Of a stretch of DNA of 64,000 nucleotides, positions 40,901-50,900 are shown in pieces (positions within the stretch are counted from its first letter, which is position 1; each line of letters begins with the position of its first letter). Both the position numbers and the translations under genes were made by a program. The notes beneath the pieces are model-generated. The model searched no databases. It saw only the letters and a program-made list of their open reading frames with translations, and was not told the DNA's origin. This DNA is from Streptomyces viridochromogenes (GTDB taxonomy: Bacteria; Actinomycetota; Actinomycetes; Streptomycetales; Streptomycetaceae): the NCBI RefSeq assembly GCF_001270495.1, contig NZ_LGUR01000106.1, forward strand, positions 124,001-188,000, in the 5' to 3' direction.

Positions 40901-40993
40901 GGTGCGGCTTGGCTGGGTAACCCGTCGCGGGTTGGCTGAGAAGCCAGCTCTGGGCAGTGCGGTCGTGGGATCAGTCGCACTGCCCAGGGGGCG

Positions 40994-42043
40994 TCATGGC
41001 TTCGGGGTGCGCAGCAGTGCTCCGATGTGTGCCGCCGCAGTCGACAAGTGGCGGCGGGCGTCGCGGAGCTGGTCCGGTGTCACGCCGTGGTCCCTGGCCG
41101 CATCGCGGATGTCGTCGCGGAACCGGTCGAGCAGGCGGTCCAGGTCCCGGGTCGGGTCGTCGGTGGGGGGCTCGTGGGCCCAGGTGGGTTCGTAGTCGGC
41201 GGGGAAGTCCTCGGGGGTGTCCGAGTAGTCGGGGTGGTGCTGGGGCGACTTGGGGGTGTCCTGGCGGCCGAAGCCGAAGTCCCGGCCGAACTCCTTGCCG
41301 TAGTTCTTGCCGAAGTCGCCGAACTCCTTGGCCAGCTCTGTCAGCCCCTCCCGTACGCCCGTCGGCCAGTCGCCGCGTACGAAGTGGTCCTGTACGTGTT
41401 CCTGGACCCGGCGGGCGATGCGCTGGACCTCCTCCTGGGCCTCGGTCCGGGCGCGGTCCTGGGCCTCCTTGGCCTGGCGTCGGGCGCGCTGGGCCTCCTC
41501 GCGCGCGCGGCGGCTCTCGTCCTTGGCGCGCCGGGCCTGTTCCTTCCACTCCTGCTTGGCGCGGCGCATCTCCTCCTTGGCGGCGCGCCACGCCTCCTTG
41601 TCGGTGTAGTCGGAGAGGTCGGAGAAGGGTGCGTCCGGCCTGGCGCCGTTGCCCTGGCGGGCCTCGGAGGCCGCCGCTCGCATCTCGCGGCGCAGATCGC
41701 CCGCCGCGCCGCGCACATCGGCGCGGATCTCGGCGGCCAGTTCGGCGACCGACTCCCTGATCTCCAGCTCCAGGTCGGCGAGTTCGCCGGAGCGGTCGGC
41801 CAGCTCGGCGCGGCCCGCGTCCGTGATGGCGTACACCTTGCGGCCGCCCTCGGTGGTGTGGGTGACCAGGCCCTCGGCCTCCAGCTTGGCCAGTCGGGGG
41901 TAGACGGTGCCGGCCGACGGTGCGTACAGCCCCTGGAAGCGCTCTTCGAGGAGGCGGATCACCTCGTAGCCGTGGCGCGGGGCCTCGTCCAGCAGCTTCA
42001 GCAGGTAGAGGCGGAGGCGGCCGTGGGCGAAGACGGGAGGCAT
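40994..42043 (-). CDS. PadR-family transcriptional regulator with long coiled-coil extension
   Basis: A 349-residue regulator. The winged-helix PadR domain fills about residues 8-85 (LLKLLDEAPRHGYEVIRLLE, GTVYPRLAKLEAEGLVTH). Residues about 85-235 form a long charged helical region dominated by Arg, Glu, Ala and Lys (EEMRRAKQEWKEQARRAK), probably a coiled coil, and the C-terminal 110 residues are acidic and Pro-rich. Typical PadR proteins are 110-180 residues, so the extension is unusual in length though known in actinobacteria. ATG 42043 starts one base after the stop of the DUF4097 gene, making an operon. Operator candidates lie at 43105-43144. Confidence 0.88.
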   Translation of the reverse strand: MPPVFAHGRLRLYLLKLLDEAPRHGYEVIRLLEERFQGLYAPSAGTVYPRLAKLEAEGLVTHTTEGGRKVYAITDAGRAELADRSGELADLELEIRESVAELAAEIRADVRGAAGDLRREMRAAASEARQGNGARPDAPFSDLSDYTDKEAWRAAKEEMRRAKQEWKEQARRAKDESRRAREEAQRARRQAKEAQDRARTEAQEEVQRIARRVQEHVQDHFVRGDWPTGVREGLTELAKEFGDFGKNYGKEFGRDFGFGRQDTPKSPQHHPDYSDTPEDFPADYEPTWAHEPPTDDPTRDLDRLLDRFRDDIRDAARDHGVTPDQLRDARRHLSTAAAHIGALLRTPKP

Positions 42044-42044
42044 G

Positions 42045-43049
42045 TCAGAGCACCTTCTTGTCGGTCGTGCCGTCGGCCGGGGCGTGGGGCGGGGTGTCGG
42101 GCGGGGTGTCCGTCGGGTCGTCGCCCTGGCCGGAGACGGAATTGTCCCCCGAGGTGTGGTGGGTGCGCGGCAGCGGGTCGGTCGTCGGGCCCGTGGCCGG
42201 AGGCTCGGGCTCCTCCCGGGCCTCCGCCTCCCACGGCTCCTCCTCCCTCGGCGGGCGGCGCAGCAGTGCGATCGAGCCGGAGACCGTCGTCGCCCGGAGC
42301 GTGCCGGTGCCGGCGCCCAGGCGGCCGGTGATCTTGTGGGCGCCCCACTGGCCGTGCACCCGGAGGCCCTCGAAGGCGTTGGAGATCCTGCCGCTGGCGG
42401 TGTTGGCCTCGACGTCCGCGTCTGCCGGGGCCGGCAGGCGGATGGCGATCTCGCCCGAGACGCTGGTCAGCCGGACGTCGGTCGGGCCCTCCGGGTCGAG
42501 GTCGACGATCATGGAGCCGCTCACGGAGTCGGCCTTCACGCGGGGGCCGGAGCCGTCGACGACCGTGAGGTCGCCGGAGACGGAGTTGAAGTGGAGGTCG
42601 CCGGTGACGGCCTGGGCCTCCAGGTTTCCGGAGACCGTGTCGGCGCGGACCGGGCCGGACAGGCCGACGAGTGTCGTGTCGCCGGTGACGCCCTTGACGA
42701 CGGACGGGCCGTGGATCCCGGAGATCACCGCCCCGGCGCCGACCACGCCCACCTCGACGCGGGTGTCGGCCGGTACGGCCAGGGAGACCACCGCGCTGCG
42801 GCGCCAGCCCTTGCGGTCGAGCCACTTCAGGAAGCCCTTCCAGGGCAGGTCCTCGTACGCCACCGTCAGCGTGCCGTCCTGCTGGGTCACCACCAGGGGC
42901 GGGCCCTCGATCTCGGAGATCTCCAGGCGGGCGGAACCTTCGTCCGTCCCCACGACGTTCACCGTTCCGCTGACGATGCGGACCTGGAGTTCGCTCACCG
43001 GCTCGTCGAAGGTGAGTTTCCTGGACTCTGCTACGGACCACTCGGACAT
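42045..43049 (-). CDS. DUF4097 beta-helix protein, operon partner of PadR
   Basis: A 334-residue protein whose residues about 20-270 form the repeated short beta-strand pattern of DUF4097 (rungs such as VRADTVSGNLEAQAVTGD, LHFNSVSGDLTVVDGSG and VRLTSVSGEIAIRLPA; note the recurring SVSG). The last 60 residues are Pro/Thr/Asp-rich and disordered. There is no signal peptide or membrane helix. ATG 43049 has AGGAGG at ideal distance. Function unknown; the family is often fused or linked to PadR regulators and may act as a scaffold at the envelope. Confidence 0.86.
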   Translation of the reverse strand: MSEWSVAESRKLTFDEPVSELQVRIVSGTVNVVGTDEGSARLEISEIEGPPLVVTQQDGTLTVAYEDLPWKGFLKWLDRKGWRRSAVVSLAVPADTRVEVGVVGAGAVISGIHGPSVVKGVTGDTTLVGLSGPVRADTVSGNLEAQAVTGDLHFNSVSGDLTVVDGSGPRVKADSVSGSMIVDLDPEGPTDVRLTSVSGEIAIRLPAPADADVEANTASGRISNAFEGLRVHGQWGAHKITGRLGAGTGTLRATTVSGSIALLRRPPREEEPWEAEAREEPEPPATGPTTDPLPRTHHTSGDNSVSGQGDDPTDTPPDTPPHAPADGTTDKKVL

Positions 43050-43104
43050 GGTGCGGACCTCCTGGGCGACCGGACTCGGCCGCACGGGCCGGATCTGAAC
43101 ACGA

Positions 43105-43144
43105 CACGCCATATCGCGTCTTACGAGAAACACGATATATCGCG
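43105..43144. promoter_or_regulatory. Paired TATCGCG operator upstream of DUF4097-PadR
   Basis: CACGCCATATCGCG (43105-43118) and CACGATATATCGCG (43131-43144) match at 12 of 14 positions and lie 26 bp apart; the second contains the palindrome CGATATATCG. The block is 56-95 bp before the DUF4097 start and is the obvious PadR autoregulation site. Confidence 0.6.
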
Positions 43145-43219
43145 GACCTCGAAAGTCAAGGCACTCGTTCTGGTGATCACAAATCTCGCGAGGTGGACAA
43201 AACGGCCTAGCGTGTTGGT

Positions 43220-44065
43220 GTGCCGACGGAAGAGTCCAGAACCGCCCGCCGGGGCCGCCCCGCCCCCGGCGCCCTGTTGCTCTGCCGCGCGGAGCCGGAG
43301 TCCGTCGCCCCCGCCGCCCGGCTGCTGCGCGAGGACATGCTGCTCGCGTCGGCCGGCGGGGGGTGGAGTGTGCTCGTCCCCGAGGGCCGGCCGTGGCTCG
43401 AGGGCGGCGAACCCGTCGACCGCGTCCTCACCGGCTGGGCCACCGCCCTCGCCGTAGGCGCCCCCTGGCCCGTTCTCGCCCTGTGGTGGGACGCCGACCG
43501 CGCCGGATACACCCTCGCCTCCGGCTTCCGCCGCCCCGTCGGCTACGTCTGGCTGGCCAACGGCACCCCGGCCGGCGAGGACGAGGCCATGCGCACCTTC
43601 GCCGGCCGGCTCGGTCTCGATCCGGTCCTGGACGTGCAGTCCCTCGACATGCTGACGCGTCCCGACTCCGCAGCCGACGCGCGGGCACGCATGCGTGGCC
43701 TGATCGCCGTCCTCACGCGCGTGGGCGTGTCCCTGCCCGTCGGCCTCGTGCCCGGCGAGGACGCCGAGGGCCTCCGGGCGGTCGCCCGCGTCCAGCCGCA
43801 CATCCGGCTGATCGAGTGGGCGGGCTGGCGTGACGCCCTCCGCGCGGAACTCGACGCCGTAGAGGGCGGCCGCCTCGGCCCCTGGCTGCCCTGGGCCGGC
43901 GGCCCCAGAGCACCCACCCTCGCCCTGGCCCAGGTCGCGGTCGGCCTGCCCGTCACGGTCTGGGGCCTGCGGCGGCACAGCGGTGGCTGGATCGCGGCGG
44001 GCGCGGTGCTGCTGGCGCACGGCGCGCTGGCGCTGGCGTACGACCTCACGCACGTACCCGACTGA
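43220..44065 (+). CDS. Hypothetical protein with C-terminal membrane hairpin
   Basis: A 281-residue protein I do not recognise. The first 230 residues look soluble, with Trp-rich motifs (VLALWWDADRAGYTLASGFR, GYVWLANGTPAG); residues about 232-278 form two hydrophobic helices (LALAQVAVGLPVTVWGL and GWIAAGAVLLAHGALALAY). It is divergent from the DUF4097-PadR operon, and GTG 43220 is the only plausible start. No enzyme motif is visible. Confidence 0.72.
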   Translation: MPTEESRTARRGRPAPGALLLCRAEPESVAPAARLLREDMLLASAGGGWSVLVPEGRPWLEGGEPVDRVLTGWATALAVGAPWPVLALWWDADRAGYTLASGFRRPVGYVWLANGTPAGEDEAMRTFAGRLGLDPVLDVQSLDMLTRPDSAADARARMRGLIAVLTRVGVSLPVGLVPGEDAEGLRAVARVQPHIRLIEWAGWRDALRAELDAVEGGRLGPWLPWAGGPRAPTLALAQVAVGLPVTVWGLRRHSGGWIAAGAVLLAHGALALAYDLTHVPD

Positions 44066-44177
44066 CACCGGGGACCTGCCAGGGCCGGCTCGGGGCGGCA
44101 TACCCTGAGGCTGTAGGTCCCGAGGGCCGGTCCGTCAGTGTCCCGAGGGCTTGTCCCGTCAGTATCAGGAGCAAGAG

Positions 44178-44357
44178 TTGTACTTCACCGACCGTGGCAT
44201 CGAAGAACTGGAGAAGCGGCGCGGCGAGGAGGAGGTCACCTTCGAGTGGCTCGCCGAGCAGCTGCGGACGTTCGTCGATCTCAACCCGGACTTCGAAGTG
44301 CCGGTGGAGCGGCTGGCGACGTGGCTGGCCCGCCTGGACGACGAGGACGACGACTAG
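44178..44357 (+). CDS. DUF6104-type small acidic protein
   Basis: A 59-residue protein (MYFTDRGIEELEKRRGEEE..., ending in an acidic DDEDDD tail) that I recall as a widespread streptomycete family of unknown function. I chose TTG 44178 because AGGAG lies 7 bp upstream and it yields the conserved N terminus; TTG 44151 would add nine residues. Mostly helical by composition. It precedes the Trypco1 gene by 175 bp and is probably independent of it. Confidence 0.78.
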   Translation: MYFTDRGIEELEKRRGEEEVTFEWLAEQLRTFVDLNPDFEVPVERLATWLARLDDEDDD

Positions 44358-44532
44358 GCCGTGTCCGCACGGCCCGGGGTCGTCTCTCCGGCGGATCATC
44401 CCGGCGTCGCGGGCCGGCCGGGCCCGTCCCGCATATTCCTGCAACCAACCTGGGTATGAGCCTCGTCGCTGTTCAAGTGGGCGCCGTCCAGGACCGGTTG
44501 ACCTGACGGCTCGGGCTCTTCGGGGGAATGTT

Positions 44533-44889
44533 ATGAGTCACATCCAGGACATCGAACTGCCGAACGGCACGGTGATCACCGCCCGGATCGGCGCGGCCGA
44601 CCCTTATGACGACCAGGAGGACGTCGGCTTCACCGAGGCCGCCGTCGCCAAGGTCGAGCAGCTCCAGGACCTGATCAAGGCCGTCGGCGGCACCGTTCTC
44701 GACGCGGCCCGGTCGGCCAGGCCGGACGAGGCCTCCATCACCTTCGGCGTGGAGCTGACCGCCAAGGAGGGCCTGGCGGTCGCGGTGCTCGCGCGCGGGG
44801 AGGCCAAGGCGTCCCTGGAGGTCACCCTCACCTGGCAGTTCGACCGTGGGGGCGCGGGGGAGGGCGACGAGAGAGCGGTCGGCGCATGA
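44533..44889 (+). CDS. Trypsin-co-occurring domain protein (Trypco1, CU044_2847 family)
   Basis: A 118-residue Trypco1 protein (ELPNGTVITARIG at the start; ASITFGVELTAKEGLAVAVLARGEAKASLEV near the end, a small beta-rich domain). The family is named for its association with trypsin-like proteases in conflict systems. Its TGA overlaps the ATG of the protease gene by four bases. ATG 44533 follows GGGGGAA. It should be the first gene of the 44533-52582 run. Confidence 0.85.
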   Translation: MSHIQDIELPNGTVITARIGAADPYDDQEDVGFTEAAVAKVEQLQDLIKAVGGTVLDAARSARPDEASITFGVELTAKEGLAVAVLARGEAKASLEVTLTWQFDRGGAGEGDERAVGA

Positions 44890-46829
44890 GCGAGCGCGGC
44901 GACCGTCTCTTCGATCTGGTCCGGGCCGCCACCGTCCATCTGCTCCCCGCCGGAGGCAAGGACAGCCCCTTGTGGGGCAGCGGATTCTTCGTCGCGCCCG
45001 GCTGGGTGCTGACCGCCGCCCATGTGCTGCGCCCGTACCTCGCGGCGGACCGCACGGTCCTGTTCCGGGTACGCGGCGAGGGCGTCGACGCCGAGGCCCG
45101 GCTCGCGGAGTGGCTGATCACCGACCCGCGCGGCCCCAAGGTCCCGCTGGCCGAGGACCTGGCCCTGGTCCGGCTGGTCGGTGAGCACCCTCACGAGTGC
45201 GTGTGGCTCACCGACCGCGCCGCCCGCCACTCCGGCGCCCTGAAGGCCTGCGGCTACTACCCCGGCCCGCCCGAGGCCCACTTCCGCATGGTGGACGCCG
45301 TGATCAACGGCCAGGAGGACACCCACGGGCTGATCATCAAGCCCGACATCGACCTCCAGAGCGGGATGTCGGGCGGCCCGTTGTTCGACCCGGCGACCGG
45401 AGCCGTCGTAGGGCTGATCAAGTCGCGGCGCAAGGAGAAGGACGGCGGCAAGGCGGTGGCCATCGCCGCGCTGCGCCGGTTCGGGGAGACGTACCGCACG
45501 GTCATGGCCGCCCACGACCGCTGGCACGGCGAGGAGCCGGTGTCGGAGAGCGGGGACAACTGGATCGACCTCCAGGGCGGACCGACGGCCGACCAGGGCG
45601 CGGTCTGGACGCCCCGCGACCGCCGCGAGGCGCTCGCCCTGCTCGCCGAGCTGCCGCCGCCGCCCGACGAGCCCACCGTCAACCTCATCGCCAAGAAGGC
45701 GCGCAGCGGCAGCCAGTGGCCCGGCGCCACACCCGAGCTGCGGACCTGGCGCGACGGCCACGGCCTGCTCTACGAGGGCGCCGACCCGCTCATCTTCCTG
45801 CGCTACCTCCGGCTCGTCGAGGCCCATGCCCGCGCGCGGGGCGCGGGCAGCGCGCTCCTCGGCGACTGGATCACCAAACGGCTGCGCAAGGACCCCCGCC
45901 GCCCACTGCACGCCCTGGCCCAGGACGTCACCCTGCCCGACGAACTCCGGCCGCCCCCCGAGGGCACCGGCCCGGAGCGCGTGGTGATCTCCTATCCCGG
46001 CCCCGGTGAGGGGCCCGTCGTGGCCCTGCTGCTGGACCCGGTGATCGGTGCGCAGCCCGTCCGGTTCTTCTGGCAGATCTGGTACGACGACGGCGACGGC
46101 CTGCCCGAGGTCCACGAGACGGACCCCTCCGTGCACGGCTGCCGGCCCGACGAACTCGTCCAGGCGCTGCGCGTCCCGCTGGGCGGACTGCTGGAGTCCA
46201 AGGACCGGGAGGGCGACCCCGTACCGCTCGAAGTCGGCCTGCCCGCCGAGCACTTCGACACCGCCGTGCACCGGTGGCGGTTCGCGGACATCGCCGCGCT
46301 GAACGACCCCGGTCACCTGGGCGCACGCCGTCGCCTCGTGCTGCGCGCTCTTGAGCGCCGGGGATATCCGGACAACCGCTGGCTCGACCGCTGGCAGGGC
46401 ATGACGGCCGGGCGGCGTTTCGAGGGCTGGCGCATGCCCCCGCCGGGCGCCGTGGACCCCACGGGATACCGCACCGCCGAGCGCCACCGCATCCCCGTGA
46501 TGTGCCGCCCGGCCGGACACGGCACCGGGAACGTCGCCATGAAGCACGCGCTGAACAGCGGCCACGCCGTGGCGCTCTGGCACATCGGCCCGCACCCGGA
46601 GCGCGGCGCCTGTCTGCCGGAGTGCGACACGCTCCACGCGCGCGTGGAGAAGTTCCTCGAAACGCTCGGCTCGCTGGCCGAACTCCCCGACCGGCTGCGG
46701 CACGTACGGCAGGACATCAGCGAGCAGCGCCCCGGCAGCACCTGGGCCGAACCGCTCGCCCTGCTCTACGACGATCCGCGCCGGCCCCTGCCGGCCGAGG
46801 AGACGGAAACGGTGGACGCGCCCCTGTGA
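44886..46829 (+). CDS. Trypsin-like serine protease with VMAP C-terminal domain
   Basis: A 647-residue protein. The N-terminal 200 residues are a trypsin-fold protease with triad H46 (LTAAHV), D91 (AEDLALV) and S162 (SGMSGGPLF); the residue before the nucleophile's glycine pattern is Met where classical trypsins have Asp. There is no signal peptide, so it acts in the cytoplasm. About residues 230-330 are an alpha-helical region of the kind linked to MoxR/vWA systems, and about 350-630 are the VMAP-C domain (VVISYPGPGEGPVVALLLDP; WLDRWQGM). In conflict systems such proteases are thought to be released by the NTPase partners to cut effectors or host proteins. Confidence 0.85.
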   Translation: MSERGDRLFDLVRAATVHLLPAGGKDSPLWGSGFFVAPGWVLTAAHVLRPYLAADRTVLFRVRGEGVDAEARLAEWLITDPRGPKVPLAEDLALVRLVGEHPHECVWLTDRAARHSGALKACGYYPGPPEAHFRMVDAVINGQEDTHGLIIKPDIDLQSGMSGGPLFDPATGAVVGLIKSRRKEKDGGKAVAIAALRRFGETYRTVMAAHDRWHGEEPVSESGDNWIDLQGGPTADQGAVWTPRDRREALALLAELPPPPDEPTVNLIAKKARSGSQWPGATPELRTWRDGHGLLYEGADPLIFLRYLRLVEAHARARGAGSALLGDWITKRLRKDPRRPLHALAQDVTLPDELRPPPEGTGPERVVISYPGPGEGPVVALLLDPVIGAQPVRFFWQIWYDDGDGLPEVHETDPSVHGCRPDELVQALRVPLGGLLESKDREGDPVPLEVGLPAEHFDTAVHRWRFADIAALNDPGHLGARRRLVLRALERRGYPDNRWLDRWQGMTAGRRFEGWRMPPPGAVDPTGYRTAERHRIPVMCRPAGHGTGNVAMKHALNSGHAVALWHIGPHPERGACLPECDTLHARVEKFLETLGSLAELPDRLRHVRQDISEQRPGSTWAEPLALLYDDPRRPLPAEETETVDAPL

Positions 46830-46965
46830 ACCGCGTCGAAGGCTGGCCGAAATCTCCGGTGTACCAAGGCAGTTGCGGGTATGTTTTCAGGGGCCCGCTG
46901 CGGGCGCACGACGCTCCCGTCGGCCAGGACGTGGACTACCGCCGACCGTCGACGAGGAGCGCACC

Positions 46966-47964
46966 ATGAGCGAGTGGTTCATCTACCGGGGCGTCGGGCA
47001 GCCGGATCCGGCCAGGATCGACGCGCTGCCGGAACCACCGCCCTGGCGGAAGTTCGACGGCGCGACCGTCGACTACGAAGTCCCGCAACTCGACTCCGCC
47101 ACCCACCGCAGGCTCGGCGAGCGGACCGTCCCGCTGCCCGTCCAGGACCCCGACGCCCTCGAACTCGTCAACGCCGCGCTGTACCTGAGGCGCCCGCTCC
47201 TCGTCACCGGCGAACCAGGCGTCGGCAAGTCGACGCTCGCCCACTCCGTCGCCTACGAGCTCGACCTCGGCCGCGTCCTGGAGTGGCCGATCGTGAGCCG
47301 CAGCGAACTGCGCGACGGCCTCTACACCTACGACGCCATCGGCCGCCTCCAGGACGCCCAGCTGCCCGGTGAGGAAGGCGCCCGGGACATCGGCCGGTAC
47401 ATCAAGCTCGGCCCGCTCGGCACCGCCCTGCTCGGCGCCGACAAGCCCCGGGTGCTGCTCATCGACGAGCTGGACAAGAGCGACATCGACCTGCCGAACG
47501 ACCTGCTGAACGTCCTGGAGGAAGGCCGCTTCGCCATCCCCGAGCTGGAGCGCATCGCCGACCGCGCCCCGGAGGTTCGGGTCCTCACCGACGACGGGCG
47601 CCGGGTGACGGTGACCGGCGGTCAGGTCCAGTGTCACGCCTTCCCGTTCGTCATCATGACCAGCAACCGCGAGCGCGAGTTCCCCGCCGCCCTGCTGCGC
47701 CGCTGCATCCCGCTCGATCTCAAGGCCCCGCGCGACGAAAGGCTCGCCGCCCTCGTCCAGGCCCACTTCGGGCAGGGTTCCTACGACGCCAACCGCGACT
47801 TCGTCGACCAGTTCACCCAGTCCGAGACGGACGGCGCGCTGCGCCCCACCGACCAGCTGCTCAACGCCATCTTCCTCGCCCAGCACGCCGCCCGGGAGGC
47901 CGACCGACGGCGCGAGGAGATCTCGGAACTGCTGATGCAGCCCCTCGACCGAGGGCCCCGGTAG
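46966..47964 (+). CDS. MoxR-type AAA+ ATPase
   Basis: A 332-residue AAA+ ATPase. Walker A GEPGVGKS is at residues 82-89, Walker B VLLIDELDKSD near 163, sensor 1 VIMTSNREREFP near 229 and the arginine-finger region LLRRCIPLDL after it. MoxR proteins act as chaperones that load or remodel vWA-domain partners, and the next gene, 3 bp away, encodes a protein with a vWA-like MIDAS. ATG 46966 follows GAGGAGCG. It lies 136 bp after the protease gene. Confidence 0.92.
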   Translation: MSEWFIYRGVGQPDPARIDALPEPPPWRKFDGATVDYEVPQLDSATHRRLGERTVPLPVQDPDALELVNAALYLRRPLLVTGEPGVGKSTLAHSVAYELDLGRVLEWPIVSRSELRDGLYTYDAIGRLQDAQLPGEEGARDIGRYIKLGPLGTALLGADKPRVLLIDELDKSDIDLPNDLLNVLEEGRFAIPELERIADRAPEVRVLTDDGRRVTVTGGQVQCHAFPFVIMTSNREREFPAALLRRCIPLDLKAPRDERLAALVQAHFGQGSYDANRDFVDQFTQSETDGALRPTDQLLNAIFLAQHAAREADRRREEISELLMQPLDRGPR

Positions 47965-47967
47965 CCG

Positions 47968-50900
47968 ATGACGCCCCCCGCTCCCGGCATCCCGGCCAGC
48001 GGCGTGAGCCCGTGGCTCACGGCGCTGGTCGCGCGTATGCGGGACGCGGGCATCCCGCCCGGCGTCGAGGAGCTGGCGGACGCCCTGTGGCTGGCCCGCC
48101 GGCTGCCGCCCTCCCCGGAACAGGCCGGCAGGGTGGGGGCGGCTCCCTCCTCCGGTCCGGAACCGGCCGCCGGCACCGGAACACCGTCCCCGCGCACGCG
48201 CCAGGCCCCGCGCCCGCCCGCCGAGGACGACGAGCAGCCGGAGCCCGACAGCGCCCGCCTGTTCGCACCCGGCCCGGGCGGCGACGACACCGACGCCCGG
48301 ATGACCCCGGTCCGTGTCCCCGCCGCACCCGCCCTGCCCGAACCCCTCGCCCTGCAACGGGGATTACGGCCCCTCCAGCGCTACCGCGCCCCCGTACGCC
48401 CCGTCCCGCGCACCCTCGACGAGCACGCCACCGCCGAACGCGCCGCCGAGTCCGGTCTCGTCCTGCCCGTCCTGCGCACCGACCGGCGCCGCGAGGCCCG
48501 CCTGCTGCTCCTGATGGACGTCTCCACCTCCACGGTCGTATGGCAGCAGGCCCTCGACGAACTGCGCCAGGTGTGCGCCCGCGCCGGCGCCTTCCGCGAG
48601 GTGCAGGTGCGCTATCTGCACGAGGTGCCCGGCGGACTGCCCGGCTGCGCGGCCACCCCGGAGCCGGGTGCCGCCCTCCACGCACCGGAGCAGCTCAGCG
48701 ATCCGACCGGACGGCGCGTCACGCTGCTCCTCAGCGACTGCGCCGGGCCCATGTGGCGCAGCGGGCAGGTGCAGCGGCTGCTGCACCGCTGGGCCGGTAC
48801 CGCGCCCGTGGCCGTCGTACAGCCGCTGCCGCAGCGGATGTGGCTGCGCACCCATCTGCCCGCCCGGCGCGGGATGTTGCACCGGCGCGAAGGGCCCGCC
48901 GGGTCGCTGCTGTTCCGGCCCGACAAGGAGCCGGTCGTCTTCGGCGCGCTGCCCGTACCCGTGCTCGCGCTGCGGCGGGGGTCGGTGGAGGGCTGGGCGC
49001 GGCTGGTGTCCGGCGCCACGGGACAGTCGCTGTCCGCCGCGGCCGCCTGGGTGCGGGCCGACCATCCCGCGTCCGCGGCACCGGTGCGGGCCGCGCAGGA
49101 ACGCAGCGGTGCCGAGCGCGTCCGCGCCTTCTGGCGTCCGGCGTCGTCCGAGGCGCGCCGACTGGCCGTGTATCTGTCCGCGGTGCCGCTGTACCTGCCG
49201 GTGATGCAGCTCGTCCAGCACGCCATGCTGGCCGGGAGCGGGCCGGACGTACTGTCCGAAGTGCTGCTCAGCGGGCTGCTACGGCGGCGGGAGGACACGG
49301 ACGACCCACGGGCCGTCCGCTACGACTTCCTGCCGGGGGTGGCGACCGAGCTGCGGTCCCGGCTGACGGTCGGCGAGGTGGAGCTGCTGTTCAAGCACTG
49401 CTCCGAGTACGTGGAGCGGAAGTTCGGGCGCAGCGCACGGAACTTCCCTGCGCTGGCCGGGGCGTTTCTGCGGGGCGCCGTGCCGCCGGGCGCGCACCGG
49501 GAACGGCTGACCGGTCCGGCGGAGCGGGAACCGGCCGGGCTGCGGGCGTTCGCCGAGGTGTCGGCCGACGTGCTGAGGGACCTGGGGGCGCGGCTGCCCG
49601 CGGTGGCGGGGACCATGGCGGCAGGGGCCATGGCCGCGGGGCAGAGCGCGACGGAACTGCTCGATCTGGGCCGGCAGGCGCTCGCGCGGTTCGACGGCGA
49701 GGGACTCGTCCGGGAACTCGACGCCGCGGTGGAGTACTCACGGCAGGCGGTCGCGGTCGCGGGATCGGGCGGTCAGCGGATCCCCGCCGGCGAGGAGCTG
49801 GCCAACGCGCTGCTCGCCCGGTGGCGGGTGCGCCGAGTGGGCGAGGACCTGCGGGAGGCGTGGGAGGCGCTCGACGGGCAGGCCGTCACGGTGCGCGGAC
49901 GGCTCGTACTCGGGCTGGTGTGCTGGGCTCAGGCACAAGAGGTGGCGGGGAGCGGGGTCGACTTCGACGGGATTCCGCAGAGCCTGCGGGACTGGGCCGG
50001 GGCCGAGCCGGGGCAGGCGACGGAGCGGGCGCGGGACGTGCTGCTGTACCTGGCCGACCTCAACCTCGGCGCGGTCCTGGCGGAGGAGGAGTCGGAGCCG
50101 GCGGCACGGGCCCGCAGGAGGACCGCAGCGGAGGCGCTGACCGTCGTGCGGCGGACCCTGGCGGACGTCGGGCCCCACGGCCCGGACTGGCGCGTGCTCC
50201 AGCTGCGTCGGGCCGTCGACGCGGCGAGCGCGTGGCTGCGGCTGTCCGGCTCCGTGCACACCCTCGTGGCCCGGGGACGGCTGTGGCTCGAACTGGCCCG
50301 GGAGCGCGAGGGCCACGACGTGGTCGCCGCCGACGCCGCCGCGAGTGCCGCCGAGGACCTCATGGAGGCGGTCCGGGACGAGACCGCCCTGCCGGCCGCC
50401 GAGCGCTGCCGGATCTGGCTGGACGTGGCGGTCGCTGTCGAGATCCCGCAGACCGAGCGTCAGGAGGGGCTGCTGCTGTACGCGGTGGAGCAGGCCCAGC
50501 GGGCCGCGGGCGACGACCCGGAGCTCGGGTTCGAGTGCCTGGTGCGGGCCGGGGGGATATACCGCGGCCGCCACGACCAGACCGGAGAGCTGACCGAGCT
50601 GAACCGCGCCGTCGAGGCATGGGAGCAGGCGGTGCGATTGCTCGGTGAGGACGACCAGCGACGGCCCCGCGTGCTGGCCGACCTCGGCCGGGCACTGTAT
50701 GTCCGGTTCGGCCTCAGAGGAGAGGCCGAGGACATCGCGAGGAGCGTCGACCATCTGCGTCAAGCGGTCGACGAGTGCCTGCCCGACGACCCCCAGCTAC
50801 CGTGGCTGCGCCTGAACCTGGGACGCGCCTACTACCGCCGTTACCTCCTGGCCGGCGTGCTGACCGACCTGTACGAGGCGGACTGGCTGTTCGCGGAGGC

